Shown here: positions 10,998 through 21,700 of the stretch, one piece after another | Layout: each line of letters opens with the position of its first letter | Position numbering within the stretch: the first letter of the stretch is position 1 | Assembly (NCBI GenBank): GCA_905160935.1 | Contig: CAJHZI010000882.1 | Span: 1,721,501 to 1,785,500, forward strand | DNA: 64,000 bases | Direction: 5' to 3' | Source: Enchytraeus crypticus | Taxonomy: Eukaryota > Annelida > Clitellata > Enchytraeida > Enchytraeidae | Notes under the pieces: generated by a model | The model's input: the letters and a program-made list of their open reading frames with translations, nothing else | What the model was told of the DNA's origin: nothing | Databases searched by the model: none | Position numbers and translations under genes: made by a program

Positions 10998-12252
10998 GTA
11001 TATCCTATTCGAATCCCGACCCTGGTTAAACTGGGATTTGATGTAATATGTTATGAGATGCATTGATGTAATATGTTATGAGATGCATTAATGTAATATG
11101 TCTGCTTATGAACACCTGTAGACACAGTGTCACAGAAACTGCGCAACAACAACGTATTCACAGTGGCTAAGCGTAACGTCGAGGGACAGGATATGTTGTA
11201 TCAGTCGATCAAACTGACGAATGGTATCTGGGTCCTCGCTGAGCTCAAGATACAGCCTGGCAATCCCAACTTCACGGTATTCCTACTTCGCTATTTAATT
11301 ACTCCTACAAATAATGGTAGTGCAATTAAATTTGGGTTCTAGTTTACCATTCGGAAAACTGATGTGTACCTTTGGTTAGATGGCAGTGGGAGGTATATAG
11401 TGTCGCATATATAGTCATGTATATGTGTCAGTGTAATAGTCTTTCAATAACAGTCATTCATAGGCACACTGTAACTACTCAGGGTCCCAGATCTCTCAAG
11501 TCATGCTCAGATCTCTCAAGTCATGCCCAGATCTCTCAAGTCATGCCCAGATCTCTCAAGTCATGCCCAGATCTCTCAAGTCATGCCCAGATCTCTCAAG
11601 TCATGCCCAGATCTCCTGAGTTGACGTAGGAAATCTGTAGAATAGCATTATTTTTCCTATTGTGTCTAGGAAACATTTGGATAGACCAACTGAAACCTGC
11701 ATACGCACTGTAAAAGTGTATTAAAACAGATACTGAGAACTGCATTAGAAAATCGTCATGAAACTGCCATATTTAGCTATGAGAAGAGCTAGTGAAATAG
11801 CTATTGTGACCACATCATTCGTCTATGGAATACACAATTGTTTACGCAAATAGCCGATTATATGTTATGTATCCTGTCTTTGTCTCTATGGTTTGACAGA
11901 AGAAGTCGCAGAAGTTATTATAACACTTGAAAACTGTTAATAGATGTTCTGGAAAATTCCTTAATGACAATATTCCAATAGGCCTACTCAAATAGCCAAA
12001 TTCAGAAATCGGTCAGATATTTCTTAACAAAATATTCTTTCTCACTCTCACTTTCTCTCTTGGTGTCTCACTCACACACTCTCTCTCTCCTTCGTTAGTT
12101 TCTGTCTTTATGTAGGCCAATTTAATAAAGAAGTTGACGATTGACGTAACTATGGTTTTTATGTTATTAATCTGCAGCTATCATTGAAATCCAGAGCCGC
12201 AGATATATACGAAGGTGTACATCAAGTCTACGAGATTATTCTCCATCTCTGA
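1..12252 (+). CDS. AP2B1: Beta-adaptin, AP-1/AP-2 complex large subunit (3' part of gene, 12 exons)
   Basis: This is the beta subunit of the clathrin adaptor complexes AP-1/AP-2, which links cargo sorting to clathrin at Golgi and plasma membrane. Coding exons: 1-168, 1332-1420, 2202-2304, 4824-4922, 5977-6239, 6666-6897, 8476-8607, 8932-9077, 9625-9754, 10475-10646, 11122-11276, 12178-12252 (TGA). Phases match at every junction, giving about 587 residues; a full family member is about 940, so roughly 350 N-terminal residues lie outside the window. The AG at 1-2 may be the true acceptor, which would make codon 1 a split Glu. Exons 1-5 encode the end of the alpha-solenoid trunk ([39 protein letters not shown]). 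Exons 6-7 encode a Gly/Pro-rich hinge with acidic-Leu clusters such as DLLDIG and [11 protein letters not shown]. Exons 8-12 encode the ear domain ([30 protein letters not shown]). Invertebrates often have one beta serving both AP-1 and AP-2, so AP1B1 versus AP2B1 is not resolved. Exon 3 uses a weak donor (CAG|gtttgc). Confidence 0.95.
897..1020 (-). mobile_element. S1 tRNA-like SINE
   Basis: On the minus strand it begins ggctggagccagtggcgagg, with an A-box-like tggcgaggtcggtaag and a B box ggttcaaatcc, and ends cgctttcgagtgaggaaac tgacgttaacc. Copies at 15421, 20507, 47570 and 49440 share this structure, which fits a SINE with a tRNA-derived head. It lies in beta-adaptin intron 1. Confidence 0.85.
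1466..1746 (-). mobile_element. S3 repeat (ends in GATG/GAT repeats)
   Basis: The plus strand starts with a CATC/CAT run, followed by ttgaatcccagtttaactag and ggtcgggatacg, a middle part with tttctggagcctaggcgctc, and an end with gtcaattcttctaacaaccc gg. At least nine copies share this order. I take the GATG-containing end as the 3' end because it is the constant, microsatellite-bearing end, as in SINEs; a tRNA-like head is not evident. Confidence 0.75.
2450..4125 (+). mobile_element. LINE-A: 5'-truncated CR1/L2-like retrotransposon with reverse transcriptase
   Basis: The 3' half of a non-LTR retrotransposon in intron 3 of beta-adaptin, in the sense orientation. The reverse transcriptase begins near 2600 (YRPISNL), with [15 protein letters not shown] and [14 protein letters not shown] in the first frame to about 3010. 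It then shifts frame and continues to 3800 with the catalytic FYADDTQLY, the [11 protein letters not shown] and LGVMFDENL blocks and the thumb motifs [13 protein letters not shown] and LHWLPV. After a stop at 3800 the usual end [14 protein letters not shown] follows. The 3' untranslated region ends with gacgttaaacctttatt and a run of ATT (4091-4119). Apart from the frameshift and one stop it is well preserved, so a fairly recent insertion is likely. Confidence 0.92.
4255..4590. repeat. 15-bp minisatellite (agtgccattgtcatc)n
   Basis: About 22 tandem units of 15 bp with single-base variants (gtcatc, gtcgtc, gtcagc) in beta-adaptin intron 3, just after LINE-A. The unit is a multiple of three, so both strands stay open in one frame (SAIVI repeats on plus, NGTDD repeats on minus). 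I treat these as by-products. Confidence 0.9.
4929..5245 (-). mobile_element. S4 5S-rRNA-like SINE in beta-adaptin intron 4
   Basis: The complement starts near 5240 with a 5S-like block (attaagctgcgtgtaacctc, ggttagtactttatgggtga), continues with aaatccgcgccggctgcaat and attactaataaccatggcga, and ends in a poly(A) (T run at 4938-4947). The T run lies about 15 bases from the exon 4 donor (4922). Confidence 0.75.
5595..5775 (+). mobile_element. S3 repeat, partial, before beta-adaptin exon 5
   Basis: Sense orientation: gcgcttaggctccagaaatt, ttgagacagtctattcgtat, aactgggattcaagggaag and a GATGATG run. Its tail overlaps the start of the tandem-duplicated block at 5747. Confidence 0.75.
5747..5885 (+). 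pseudogene. Truncated tandem copy of the start of beta-adaptin exon 5
   Basis: A block of about 137 bp occurs twice head to tail, at 5747-5885 and 5887-6021. Each copy carries a GATG-type repeat, an AT-rich intronic stretch, the end of the intron and the first 45 nt of the exon encoding [15 protein letters not shown]. Copy 2 continues into the real exon (5977-6239). Copy 1 stops after the Trp codon and runs into the next GATG repeat. It has an acceptor AG (aaag|gacagc at 5840/5841) but no donor, and reading on gives four codons and then a stop. The three differences between the exon pieces (AGC/AGT, CCT/CCA, GAC/GAT) are all synonymous. Confidence 0.85.
6980..7034. repeat. CT microsatellite
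   Basis: Dinucleotide CT run with TCTATCTC interruptions in intron 6 of beta-adaptin. Confidence 0.9.
7405..7745 (+). mobile_element. RTE-like LINE C-terminal remnant in beta-adaptin intron 6
   Basis: Translated pieces match the usual C-terminus of RTE-type retrotransposon polyproteins: [21 protein letters not shown] and [10 protein letters not shown], followed by a segment around an [11 protein letters not shown]-like stretch. It ends in an AG microsatellite (7735-7750). There are several stops. The copy at 35795-36150 is the same family. Confidence 0.7.
8050..8462 (+). mobile_element. LINE-A 3' fragment before beta-adaptin exon 7
   Basis: This contains a degenerate C-terminal [10 protein letters not shown] block (about 8210-8400) and the family 3' tail (gccgtccctgacgtggcc, then ttcttattgattg). 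Its upstream part matches the complement of 27620-27680. The tail ends about 14 bases before the acceptor of beta-adaptin exon 7 (8476). It is sense relative to the gene. Confidence 0.7.
9098..9308 (-). mobile_element. S3 repeat just after beta-adaptin exon 8
   Basis: A CATC run at 9100-9123, then tgaatctcagtttaactagg, ttctggagcctacgcgctca and gtctattcttaagcgatctg g. Its microsatellite end lies about 20 bases from the exon 8 donor (9077). It is antisense. Confidence 0.75.
10387..10438. repeat. 52-bp perfect palindrome
   Basis: The sequence from 10387 to 10438 is its own reverse complement with no loop: arms atacgttaatacattcatgt and acatgaatgtattaacgtat around a TA core. It lies 36 bases upstream of the acceptor of beta-adaptin exon 10 (10475). 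Confidence 0.95.
10795..10925 (-). mobile_element. S3 repeat, 3' part, beta-adaptin intron 10
   Basis: CATC run followed by atcccaatttaactagggtc, gggatacaaatggatctcct and ttgtcccataccatatca. A further tiny piece in the other orientation (gaatcccgaccctggttaaa) lies at 11012-11040 after a TA run. Confidence 0.7.
10938..10996. repeat. TA microsatellite
   Basis: An uninterrupted TA run of about 58 bp in beta-adaptin intron 10. Confidence 0.95.
11038..11105. repeat. 25-bp tandem repeat, about 2.5 copies
   Basis: The unit gatgtaatatgttatgagat plus gcatt is repeated, ending about 17 bases before the exon 11 acceptor (11122). Confidence 0.85.
11487..11618. repeat. 20-bp minisatellite (atctctcaagtcatgcccag)n
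   Basis: Six nearly identical tandem copies and a degenerate seventh, in the last intron of beta-adaptin. The 20-bp period makes frames rotate, so the open frame across it ([19 protein letters not shown]) is a by-product. Confidence 0.95.
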
Positions 12253-14371
12253 TTTGGTCAATTCTACTGGAGCTAGAATAATGTGTAAACAAACCTTCAA
12301 CCAGTCCAAACCAACTTAAACTTGTTTAAATTGGATAAGTACTTGATTTGATTAATGGAAATTCTAACAAGGAAACATTCGTGAAGGATTGAAAAATAGG
12401 ATCAATAATCGCCTCTATTCAAATGATCATAATAGTGGTGGGTGACTGAACTTATCTATGGTGATCTTTATAGATTGCGTTGTCTAAGATTATTGGTTCT
12501 TGGCTCGGGTATCTGTTGGGACAGTGAAACGTGTTAACAAAATTGAATAATAATGTTGGAATTGGCTGGTAGATATATAACATAACGCTGTTGCTAAACG
12601 TTGCATTCATTCCCAGTGTACGTGCATAGATATGTATTAGTGTGTATGCCTCTTAATTTTTGCAGTTGTTTGATCATATTGAAGACAATTATATATTGAA
12701 GTTAAGTAATCTATTTACTTCATTATTATTGATTATAGTTTCAACATTTTGCGAAACCAAGTTAATGATAAATTATTTGAATAGATCGTTTGCTAAGTTT
12801 ATTTAAATTATTCTGTAGTTATTGTGTAGTTCTGCTTTAAACTGCAATACATGTTTGAGTCTGCAAAACATATGCGCTAAATACATCAATATGTGGTTTA
12901 GTATAGATTGGTTGATGCTCGAGTTATGGTTTCACTTCTGTTGTAGGCTACTGAAGTAAGTTAAGTTGTGGACTATAATTGCTGAGGTAATACTTTTGCA
13001 TCGATATTTTGTATTTTAATCTTTAAGACCCGTCGGTCAGATATCAAGCTTTTTCTAGCAATTGGTTGTAAACTTATTTCAGTTGTCTTGTCAGTAAGGG
13101 GATCACGTCTATTACCAACATATACATGTATATAACAGCTCGATAGGGGCACTTGGCATGTGGCAATACTGTGTAGTCTATTTACAAATTCTCACTATGC
13201 TGATAGTTGCTTTGAGAATAGTATGCTGAATAGCGAAAAGCTATCACTGTGATTCAATATAACGTTGTTAGGGAACCAGCGCTAGAAATTTATAGAATGG
13301 AAGAACATGTCGAACTCTTAATATTTTTAGTATAACTCTGTACAGTGTACATGGAGTTATTATAGCAGATGTGAAATTATGCAAAAGTAGCTGTGTTAAA
13401 TGTCATGTTATTTGATTGTGTATTTAGATGTTATTAGAATGTAGTAATAAATATAAAGTTAAAAGCACTATTAATTTGTCAAGCTTTAATTAATAAAACT
13501 AATCCCTTAGTAAAAATTCTTTGCGAGACTTTTTAGATGACGCCTAAGAGTAACTGCTACTAAATGCAAGCTATTTAACGTTGCGAAACCTGCCTGCGTG
13601 TGTTCAGGTGTAGGACACCATCCACACTGATAGCATTGCCCCTTTCAGACACCATCCACACTGATAGCATTGCCCCTTCAACGTGTTAGCTGGGAACGTA
13701 GGATTCCCGTTCCCTCACCTGTCAGAAGGTTTGCATCCCCCACTAAATTGTATAGGAGCAAAAGAAAAAACAAAAGTGGCTTTCACGAGTAAAGAAAAGG
13801 TCCATACCCTGATTTTCGGAGAATTGATTAACGGTGCACAAGATATCTAGAAAGATTATTCTGCCCTATTTAAGACTTGCGTGTACTTTAGCCAATTGCA
13901 ATAAAAGGACACGTTTGTTCCTTCCCCGCCATAGAAATGACAAATATCAAATAAATGCACTCTCACATTTATGTCAAGGCAGCCATGAAGCCATACTAAT
14001 TTTAACATTCAACTAAGTGACCAAAGACAAGCCGTACAGAGAGAAGTAGCTTTAGAGTCGATCATCAAAGGTTTGTCAGGAAACAGTTACACTATGTAGT
14101 AGATGGTTATCTTCACGTGATAGCAAATGGGTTGTCTCTAAAAATGAATGATGTATGCTGCTAAATTTTACATTGGTATATTTCAGTCACAGGTAATTAA
14201 TTAACAGTCGGCTACAGAAAGTCTGATATCTGGAGAAACTAGCGTAAAGCAAAATCACCTCCTACTGAATCTACAGTGCAACAATGAGCACACTAGCAAA
14301 CTGTCTTCAGTGAAGGAGGCGAGACACTGTATTCCTGCAACTCGTGCAGAGCTCTCCGCAAGTGTTAGCAA

Positions 14372-14580
14372 CATGGGCTAAGCACCACTGAGCAGAGATT
14401 ATGGGCTAAGCACCTCATAGTAGAGATTATGGGCTAAGCACCTCATAGTAGAGATTATGGGCTAAGCACTACTGAGCCGAGATTATAGGCTAAGCACCAC
14501 ATAGCAGAGATTATGGGCTAGCACCTCATAGTAGAGATTATGAGCTAAGCACCACATAGCAGAGATTAGAAAAGCACTAG
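14372..14580. repeat. 28-bp minisatellite, about 7 copies
   Basis: The unit is agattatgggctaagcacct plus catagtag, with variants (cac/cta, agcaga/agtaga, one shorter copy). Confidence 0.92.
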
Positions 14581-15420
14581 TCAAGTGCTAAAATAGACAT
14601 GTAAAAATAATACACGGATGCCAATTGCAATCACACAGATTTATTGAATGTAATTAAAAATGAAAAGATCAATATTATAGTAAAAAAAAGTACGTAAACA
14701 ACGTCAACATCAGTGTCTCACAGTAGAACATATAGGCAGCTACTACTCTGTTTAATTGCTCTCAACCACCAGCATCAACAACAGAAGAACTTTCTGGATC
14801 AGTCATCCATTGAGCTGATGAATCAGAACTCTGAATCATATATCAGCTTCGTGAACAAATCGCACATCATAGATCTTGCAGAAGACACAAATCAGCACTT
14901 AACTAGAGGGAGGTCCAGCATTTCGTAGTACGCGCTATGTAGCTTCATACTTCGCAATTTATAATCGAAATCTCTAACAGCATCGGATTGCATGTTTTAT
15001 GTCTAATACATGACCAGTCTTGCTTTTATATTAATAATGATCTTCTGTTGTATGCTTAACATAGAAAACCATCCTACAGCATTAATATGATCAGCTCACA
15101 ATAACGAACTCTTACAAGTCTAAACGTAACTTTCTCAAACAAAGTAAACTATGCATTTCACGAACAAACACATAAGAAATAAATTAAAAGTAATTAACTT
15201 TTCTTACTTTTTGTACTGAGATGTATGTTATACAAGAAATGACATTCCATATTTATCATAATTTATATCAATATTTATTGATTTATATCGATGTAAATCA
15301 AGTTTCAGCAAATTTAAACAAAAACAGCTAATCCTTTGACATTCAAAGTTAAACCGTCAACTATAGAAAAAAATTTCATGAAGGAGTTGAGTGAATTGCT
15401 GCCTTTAGGAATACTAGATT

Positions 15421-15572
15421 CGGCTGGAGCCAGTGGCGAAGTGGCTAGAGCCAGTGGCGAAGTCGGTAAGACACTCGACCGTGGATCAGATGATGCGGGG
15501 TTCAAATCCTGGGCTCGCCGTCACTGACATCGCTTTCGAGTGAGGAAACTGACGTTAACCTTAGCTTTTTAA
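15421..15572 (+). mobile_element. S1 tRNA-like SINE with a doubled head
   Basis: It carries B box ggttcaaatcc at 15500 and the family end cgctttcgagtgaggaaact. The first 21 bases (gagccagtggcgaagtggct) are repeated, so the A-box region occurs twice. It lies just downstream of the CCT6 stop codon (15790), antisense to the gene. Confidence 0.85.
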
Positions 15573-15789
15573 TCTTTAACCGTAGACCTGATAGCTACAT
15601 TTATATAATAATTAATTACTCTTACAGAAAATGGTGATGTCTATGAATGTGTTGTCCCAGGAAGCAGTAACAAAAGCAGTAATTGCCTATATATTGCTGA
15701 CAGACTAGTGAAACAAGTCCGATCAGACTACACTCGTCACGCAGTATATTCAACCAATAAGCTTTGAGAATGACTGCAGTAGGCGTGGT

Positions 15790-18700
15790 TTAACCTTTGA
15801 GTGACGACATGCCAGCCCTCATGATTTCATCCACAAGCAAGAGATTACTGGCAATGACAGTGCTGAAAATAACAAGCAGTACACTACAATACCAATATGT
15901 AGTCAATGGCAAATATTGTGCTAAACAGAACCTGAAAATAGGATATAAAATGAATCATCTTTACAATGACCAGTGATTATTAGTGAATAATCTTTACAAT
16001 GACCAGTGGTTATTAGTGAATAATCTTTACAATGACCAGTGATTATTAGTGAATAATCTTTACAATGACCAGTGATTATTAGTGAATAATCTTTACAATG
16101 ACCAGTGATTAATAGTGAATAATCTTTACAATGACCAGTGATTATTAGTGAATAATCTTTACAATGACCAGTGATTAATAGTGAATAATCTTTACAATGA
16201 CTATGATTACCGAACTGTTTAAGAGAGTAGTAGCAGGAGTAAGGAGTAACAGTTGAATTAATTAATTAATTATAGCAACAGTATAAAACTAAGCTCTTGC
16301 ACTGAACATCAAACTCAACAAATCAACAGCTGAAATGTGGATGAAAAGACAGAAATTTCTAGACTTAATACATAATTATTGCATAATTAATTTGAATAGG
16401 CTGATGCGGATCTTAGTTTACAGGCACCAATCTTAAGTGCATGGGGAACTTGTGAGCTATTAATCCCGAACTGTTATGTCATCCTGTAAAGACAACGTTA
16501 CTGACCATGAATGTAGCAGCTGTTTCTTGACTCGATAGTTATCCAGTATTCCAGCATCCATTGGAACGAGAGCTTCTCCAGACGTCACATCTAATCCAAT
16601 CGGTTGACCGGCAGCAGCGTACTCTTCCTGCAGCTTGACAATTGTCTCCTGTTGGTCGTAGCCTGAGTTCTGAGCGAGAACCTTTGGTATGATGAGCAGC
16701 GCATCAGCATAGGCTTGTACACCTGACAGCATAATGCAATCACGCAGTCAATGTCTATATTTATTATATAATATCATCTAACTAAAATTTCACAACCGCT
16801 TCTGCCTTATCCTTTACAATGCGAAAAACATCTAAATCATAAAATCAAAACTGCCAAACTTATTAGTATATAAGCAGACATATTTATTACTAACTTTCAT
16901 CTAAGTCTACTATACAAAGTCAGGTCCAAGGCATAAACTCCAATTAGCGCTTCTTTTTCATCCTGTCTTTCATATAACAAATTGACTAATATCCTCCTTG
17001 TATCAGTTTCTTCTAACTTTGCCCTTAGAACTTGGCCCTATTACATTCTTTTGCCATTTCCAATCTCATCTATCACTGGTCTATCCATATCAAATAGCAG
17101 CTCAAGAACTTCTGTATTTGTATATGCAGCAGTTTGGAAATAGAAATTACAGAACTAATTGGGCTGAGCTGGTGGTTTGTTGGCAAGAAGTTGTTAAACA
17201 GCAGATCAGTAGATGCATGGTTAAAATCATTGCTCTCCCCATCACAGAAATGCTTTCGAGCACGAAACTAAAGTAAACTTGGCGCAATTTTCGTTTTAAT
17301 TTAATTTAATTTAAAGAATCTAACTCATCTGTTCCTTCCACCCAGCCAAATTTCTGATGTTTCCATTTTCACGATATCCTCTTTTCTTAATATCCACATT
17401 CCACATCAGTACAGGAATGAGATCATCCACTAGCTTTTAAATGAGGTTTCTTAACTATTAAGAAGTGATTCTTACTATCAGATAGTGAGATTTTATGTCT
17501 CTAGAAAAGAAAAGTTCACACACTAATTCAATTTTAGGAGGAATTCTAACCTTATTCATAATACATTAGACTTGACAGTAATACAAATAACAATAACGAG
17601 AGAGCTCACATGTAAAACGAACATATACTATAGGCCTGGCGTAATGAAATGACCAAATCAATAATAGTAGTAGTAGTAATAATAATCATAATAATAATAA
17701 TAATAATAATAAAGGTTTAACGTCTGTTTCCTCACCCATGGATGATGTTAGGGACGTCCCCACAGCACACATCACTATAGGTCAATCCACACAAACCGAT
17801 CTGCTAAGGACAAAATATCATGTTGACGAGAAGGTCCTAAATGATGCCAGTTCAGTGATAAAAACATGGTCAGGATGGATACAGTATATATATATATAGA
17901 GGGAAGAGATATATTTTAAGGTTGCCAGAGAGTGTTCAATAGAAGAACAAGAACGAAAATTAGTAAGGAAAGAGTTCCAGATAATGGGTAGTGCAGAAGA
18001 GAAGGGACATCTACCCAATGATGTTAGAATTTTTGGAATAGGGAGAATACTGACATCGGTGGAACAAAGCTTTTCACTGATAATGATCAGTTAAGAGAGG
18101 AATATTCATTTAAGTAATGAGCGAACTAAAATTGCATCTTAATGAGTGAACTAAAACTGCATCTAACTGCTCCAAAAGTTACAATAAAAAGCAGCAACTA
18201 CCTAGCCTGGCACGTCCCTTAACAGTGTCCTTGAACTTGACGAGAGCAGCATGAGCAGCTATTTCATACGCCCCGGCCCCAGGAAGCACCGCTCCATCCT
18301 CTATAGCGTTCTTGACTGCACGCAGACCATCGTGTATGGCGTCCTTTATCTGGTTGAGAGTGTGCTTGTTAGGGCCCTTAATAAGCAGGGTCACTGATCT
18401 CGGGTCCTTACAGTTCTCCACAAATGTAAACTTCTCCTCACCCTACATATCAATCAATCGACATATCAACAAATCAATCAATTAATTGCATAGTCATTAT
18501 CTCACCTTGCTAAATTAGAATGACTAAGTTACAAAATTCAATCAAGGGAAATATCAACTAGTGATTAAAATTACCAATTTGATTTTAGTTGGATAAGCAC
18601 TGACCGCATTTTGAAAGTGTGATGATACCATTTTATTAAAGCTCATTGCAAGTTAATTACAAAATAAAATAATTAATGGGATTCTTCAAAAACAAATATT

Positions 18701-21700
18701 GTTTTAAAACACTACAAAAGGAAGCAACATATTAGAAACTTCGTTAGTTTTTTCACCCCAACTATTAAATTATATTTAGTCAATTAAAATAATTTAAACT
18801 GCAACAGAGTTGCAGAAAGTAACACCTATTTAGCACAGTCAAACATGGACTCTTACCCTTATATTTACTAAACACAACTTTATCAATAGTTTACTTAAAC
18901 CTCGGAGCACAGTTAAACAGCAGAATTGAAATTTTGCTGGTAACAAAAGATGTGATGAGATTATAACTTCAAAGTAAATAACTAAAAATAAATCGTTCAG
19001 TTAATGACAGCGCTGTCCTTAAGGTTGATAGATCAATCAGCTCGCTTGGTAAAAAATTAGAATTTTACTTCTTTAACGGCAGTAAAACTACGTCACACTC
19101 TAAACCTTTGAAAAGAGAGGTACAGCTACTTTACTGCGGAATAAGCTTAAGTAATACCAAATTATGATTATTCCATGGCTTAAACCAGTATAGATAGTAC
19201 CACTATAAATTTAAATGAATGGAAAAGTTTCAAATAGGGCTGGTGGTGTGGTGTAGGACAGAGAGGATTTGAGACAGTCTACTTGTATCCTGATCCTGGT
19301 TAAACTGGGATTCAAGGTAAGATAATGATGATGATGATGAAACCAGTATAGAGGTCTAAACTGCAGTTTATCTATTCTGTAAATAAGACCATTAGTAACA
19401 TAATCCCAGGAATCAGCCAATATCCTTTACCAGCTGTCTGCATCCCTTCGTATAGCCACAGTAGTGTAACAAGGAATTAAATGCTTAATAGTAACTTTGG
19501 AGTATAAAATTACTATAAATGGAATATGAGTTCTCGGCCCCCCCCCCCATCTCCATAGCAGTCTTGGCCAAGTGGTAGGTCAAAGACACACCCATACTCG
19601 GCGTCTGCTTATATGCACCACAGGGGCACTAAATAGATTAGCTAGTTGATTCCTTCACAAAACGTTAAATGCCTTATCCATACCTTAGAAGAGTGGATAT
19701 GGCTTATGAAAAATATTGCCTTTATCCGTTCTTACTTAATCGCCTGCTACAGCACGTGCCGTTAATAGTAGGTCTATTCTTCAGTGTCCCAGAAATAACA
19801 CAGATTATGAGGTACAAAAAAATTATATGGCAGTATTTATATATCAGCGATATAACTTGATTTAATACTAGCTATTAAACTGTGTGTTGGGCTATTTTCC
19901 ACACAGTAAATACTAATCTCTGTACTCAATAATACCAAACAATGCAAAATTAATAAAAGTAAAATAAATAAATAAAATTTCCATGTATAATTAGTAATTG
20001 AAAATGTTAAATATACTAACTCATACGACATACACAAAATTTGTAAAAATTGAAGCTAAAGATTTTATTTTTAGTAAACAATAAATTACGCTAATTACAT
20101 TCAAGAGCACCTTAGCATTTAAGAAAGCTTAATGCACTAGTGATCAATTAGAGAGCACATACGAGCACATGATCGTAGACGAGCCCAGCGTATCCCAGGC
20201 AGTCTGGAGTGAGATCATCGACTGAGTTCATTGCCATTCCTCCACAGGCTAGTGGCAGTCTCTCCATGTTCCTTCTCTTAGCTCTTCTCAGCGCCAGAAT
20301 GCCTTCCTTAGCCAGCATGTCCAGTGACATTGGATCTATACCCTACATAAACAGCAGTAATGTATAGCTACGAATACTTAAAGCTAAATTAAGCTAAATA
20401 TTCCTAGCAAACAATATCCATAAAAAAATATCTCTTTCTCAGATTCCATTAATTTTCCGATGAGTATACAAATTCAGTTTCAATTTATTCTTGCTAATTT
20501 ATTCTGGCTGGAGCCAGTGGCGACGTAGGTTAAGATATTTGACTGCGGATCAGTATGTGCGGGTTCAAATCCTGGGCTCGTCTGTCACTGACATCGCTTT
20601 CGAGTGATGAAACTGGCGCTAACCTCAGCTTTACCAGCATTAATGTGTCGATATTTTTATATTTATTCTTTACAAGTAGAATATCTCCTAAGAGGTAGTA
20701 ACCAACAGTAGCTCAAGATCATCACCTCCACTACTTACTAGATCGTCATTTTGTACTAATATGTAAATACTTTTTTAAATATTGCTAATCCAGGATTATA
20801 TTCATACATTATGCCTCTACTATATAACCTCTAATGATCTATATAATCTATACTAATAATAATAATCTATAATCTACTATATAATCTATAATGATTTATA
20901 AAATCATTTTTACAAATAAAATTTTCCTAGTGAAGCGTAAACAGTAAGCCTACAACTGCGAACAAACCTTTTGGTTGATAACGACAAACGATTTGTCAGT
21001 TCCGTCACAGACTTTCTTCTTAAACTCTATTATCTTCTTCACCCTCTCATCTGTAAACTTCCTCTCAGCTTCCACCAGCTTATTACGCTCAGCAGCACTC
21101 TTGTAGAAAAACCCGGAGTTAACCTCGCTAGATAAAACAACATCATCATCATCATCCCTTAAATCCCAGTTTAACTAGGGTCAGGATACGAATAGACCTT
21201 GTCCAATCCTCTCTGTCCCACATCATATCATCAATCAATTCCCTATATCTTTTCCATTCCTTTTAGATATTTCTATAACAATTTCTGGAGCCTAGGTACA
21301 CACCAACCAAATGTCCTTTCTGGCCCTGATTTGGTTCTTTGTGCTTTGTCGCCTTCTACAACATGTGCAGTACACAGTTAATCTATTCTTCAGCAACAAA
21401 GACACACCATGGGTAATTCATGGCTCTTCAAAGGCTAGATAGTACAACATCAATACAATTAATTTAACAAAATATCCAATAGAACTACTCAATAGAGAAA
21501 TGTTTCTAAAAACCGTCATTTATTCATTTGAAGAAAACAATCCAAAAATGACCTGAGGCTAACTATCAAAAAACGTATTCACTTAATTTTGAACTCAAAG
21601 ATATAAAGCGGAAGCGGATTAGTGCATTCAGTTAAGCTGCGCGTCAGTTGAACTAAGTAAAGCCACGAATCACGCAGTTAATAAATTGTGGAAGACCGAG

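Larger units (their letters stand above)
12253..15789. other. Intergenic region between beta-adaptin and CCT6 (convergent 3' ends)
   Basis: No supportable gene. AATAAA at 13446 is one possible polyadenylation signal for beta-adaptin. A duplicated 31-33 bp unit (caccatccacactgatagca) lies at 13612-13678, a 28-bp minisatellite at 14372-14580 and an S1 SINE at 15421-15572. The rest looks unique and AT-rich. Confidence 0.7.

Noticed and set aside
11372-11629. Open frame over the 20-bp array
   Set aside because: It is the by-product of the minisatellite within an intron.
14372-14580. Regular repeat spacing suggesting a CRISPR array
   Set aside because: Units are directly joined with no unique spacers, and the genome is eukaryotic.
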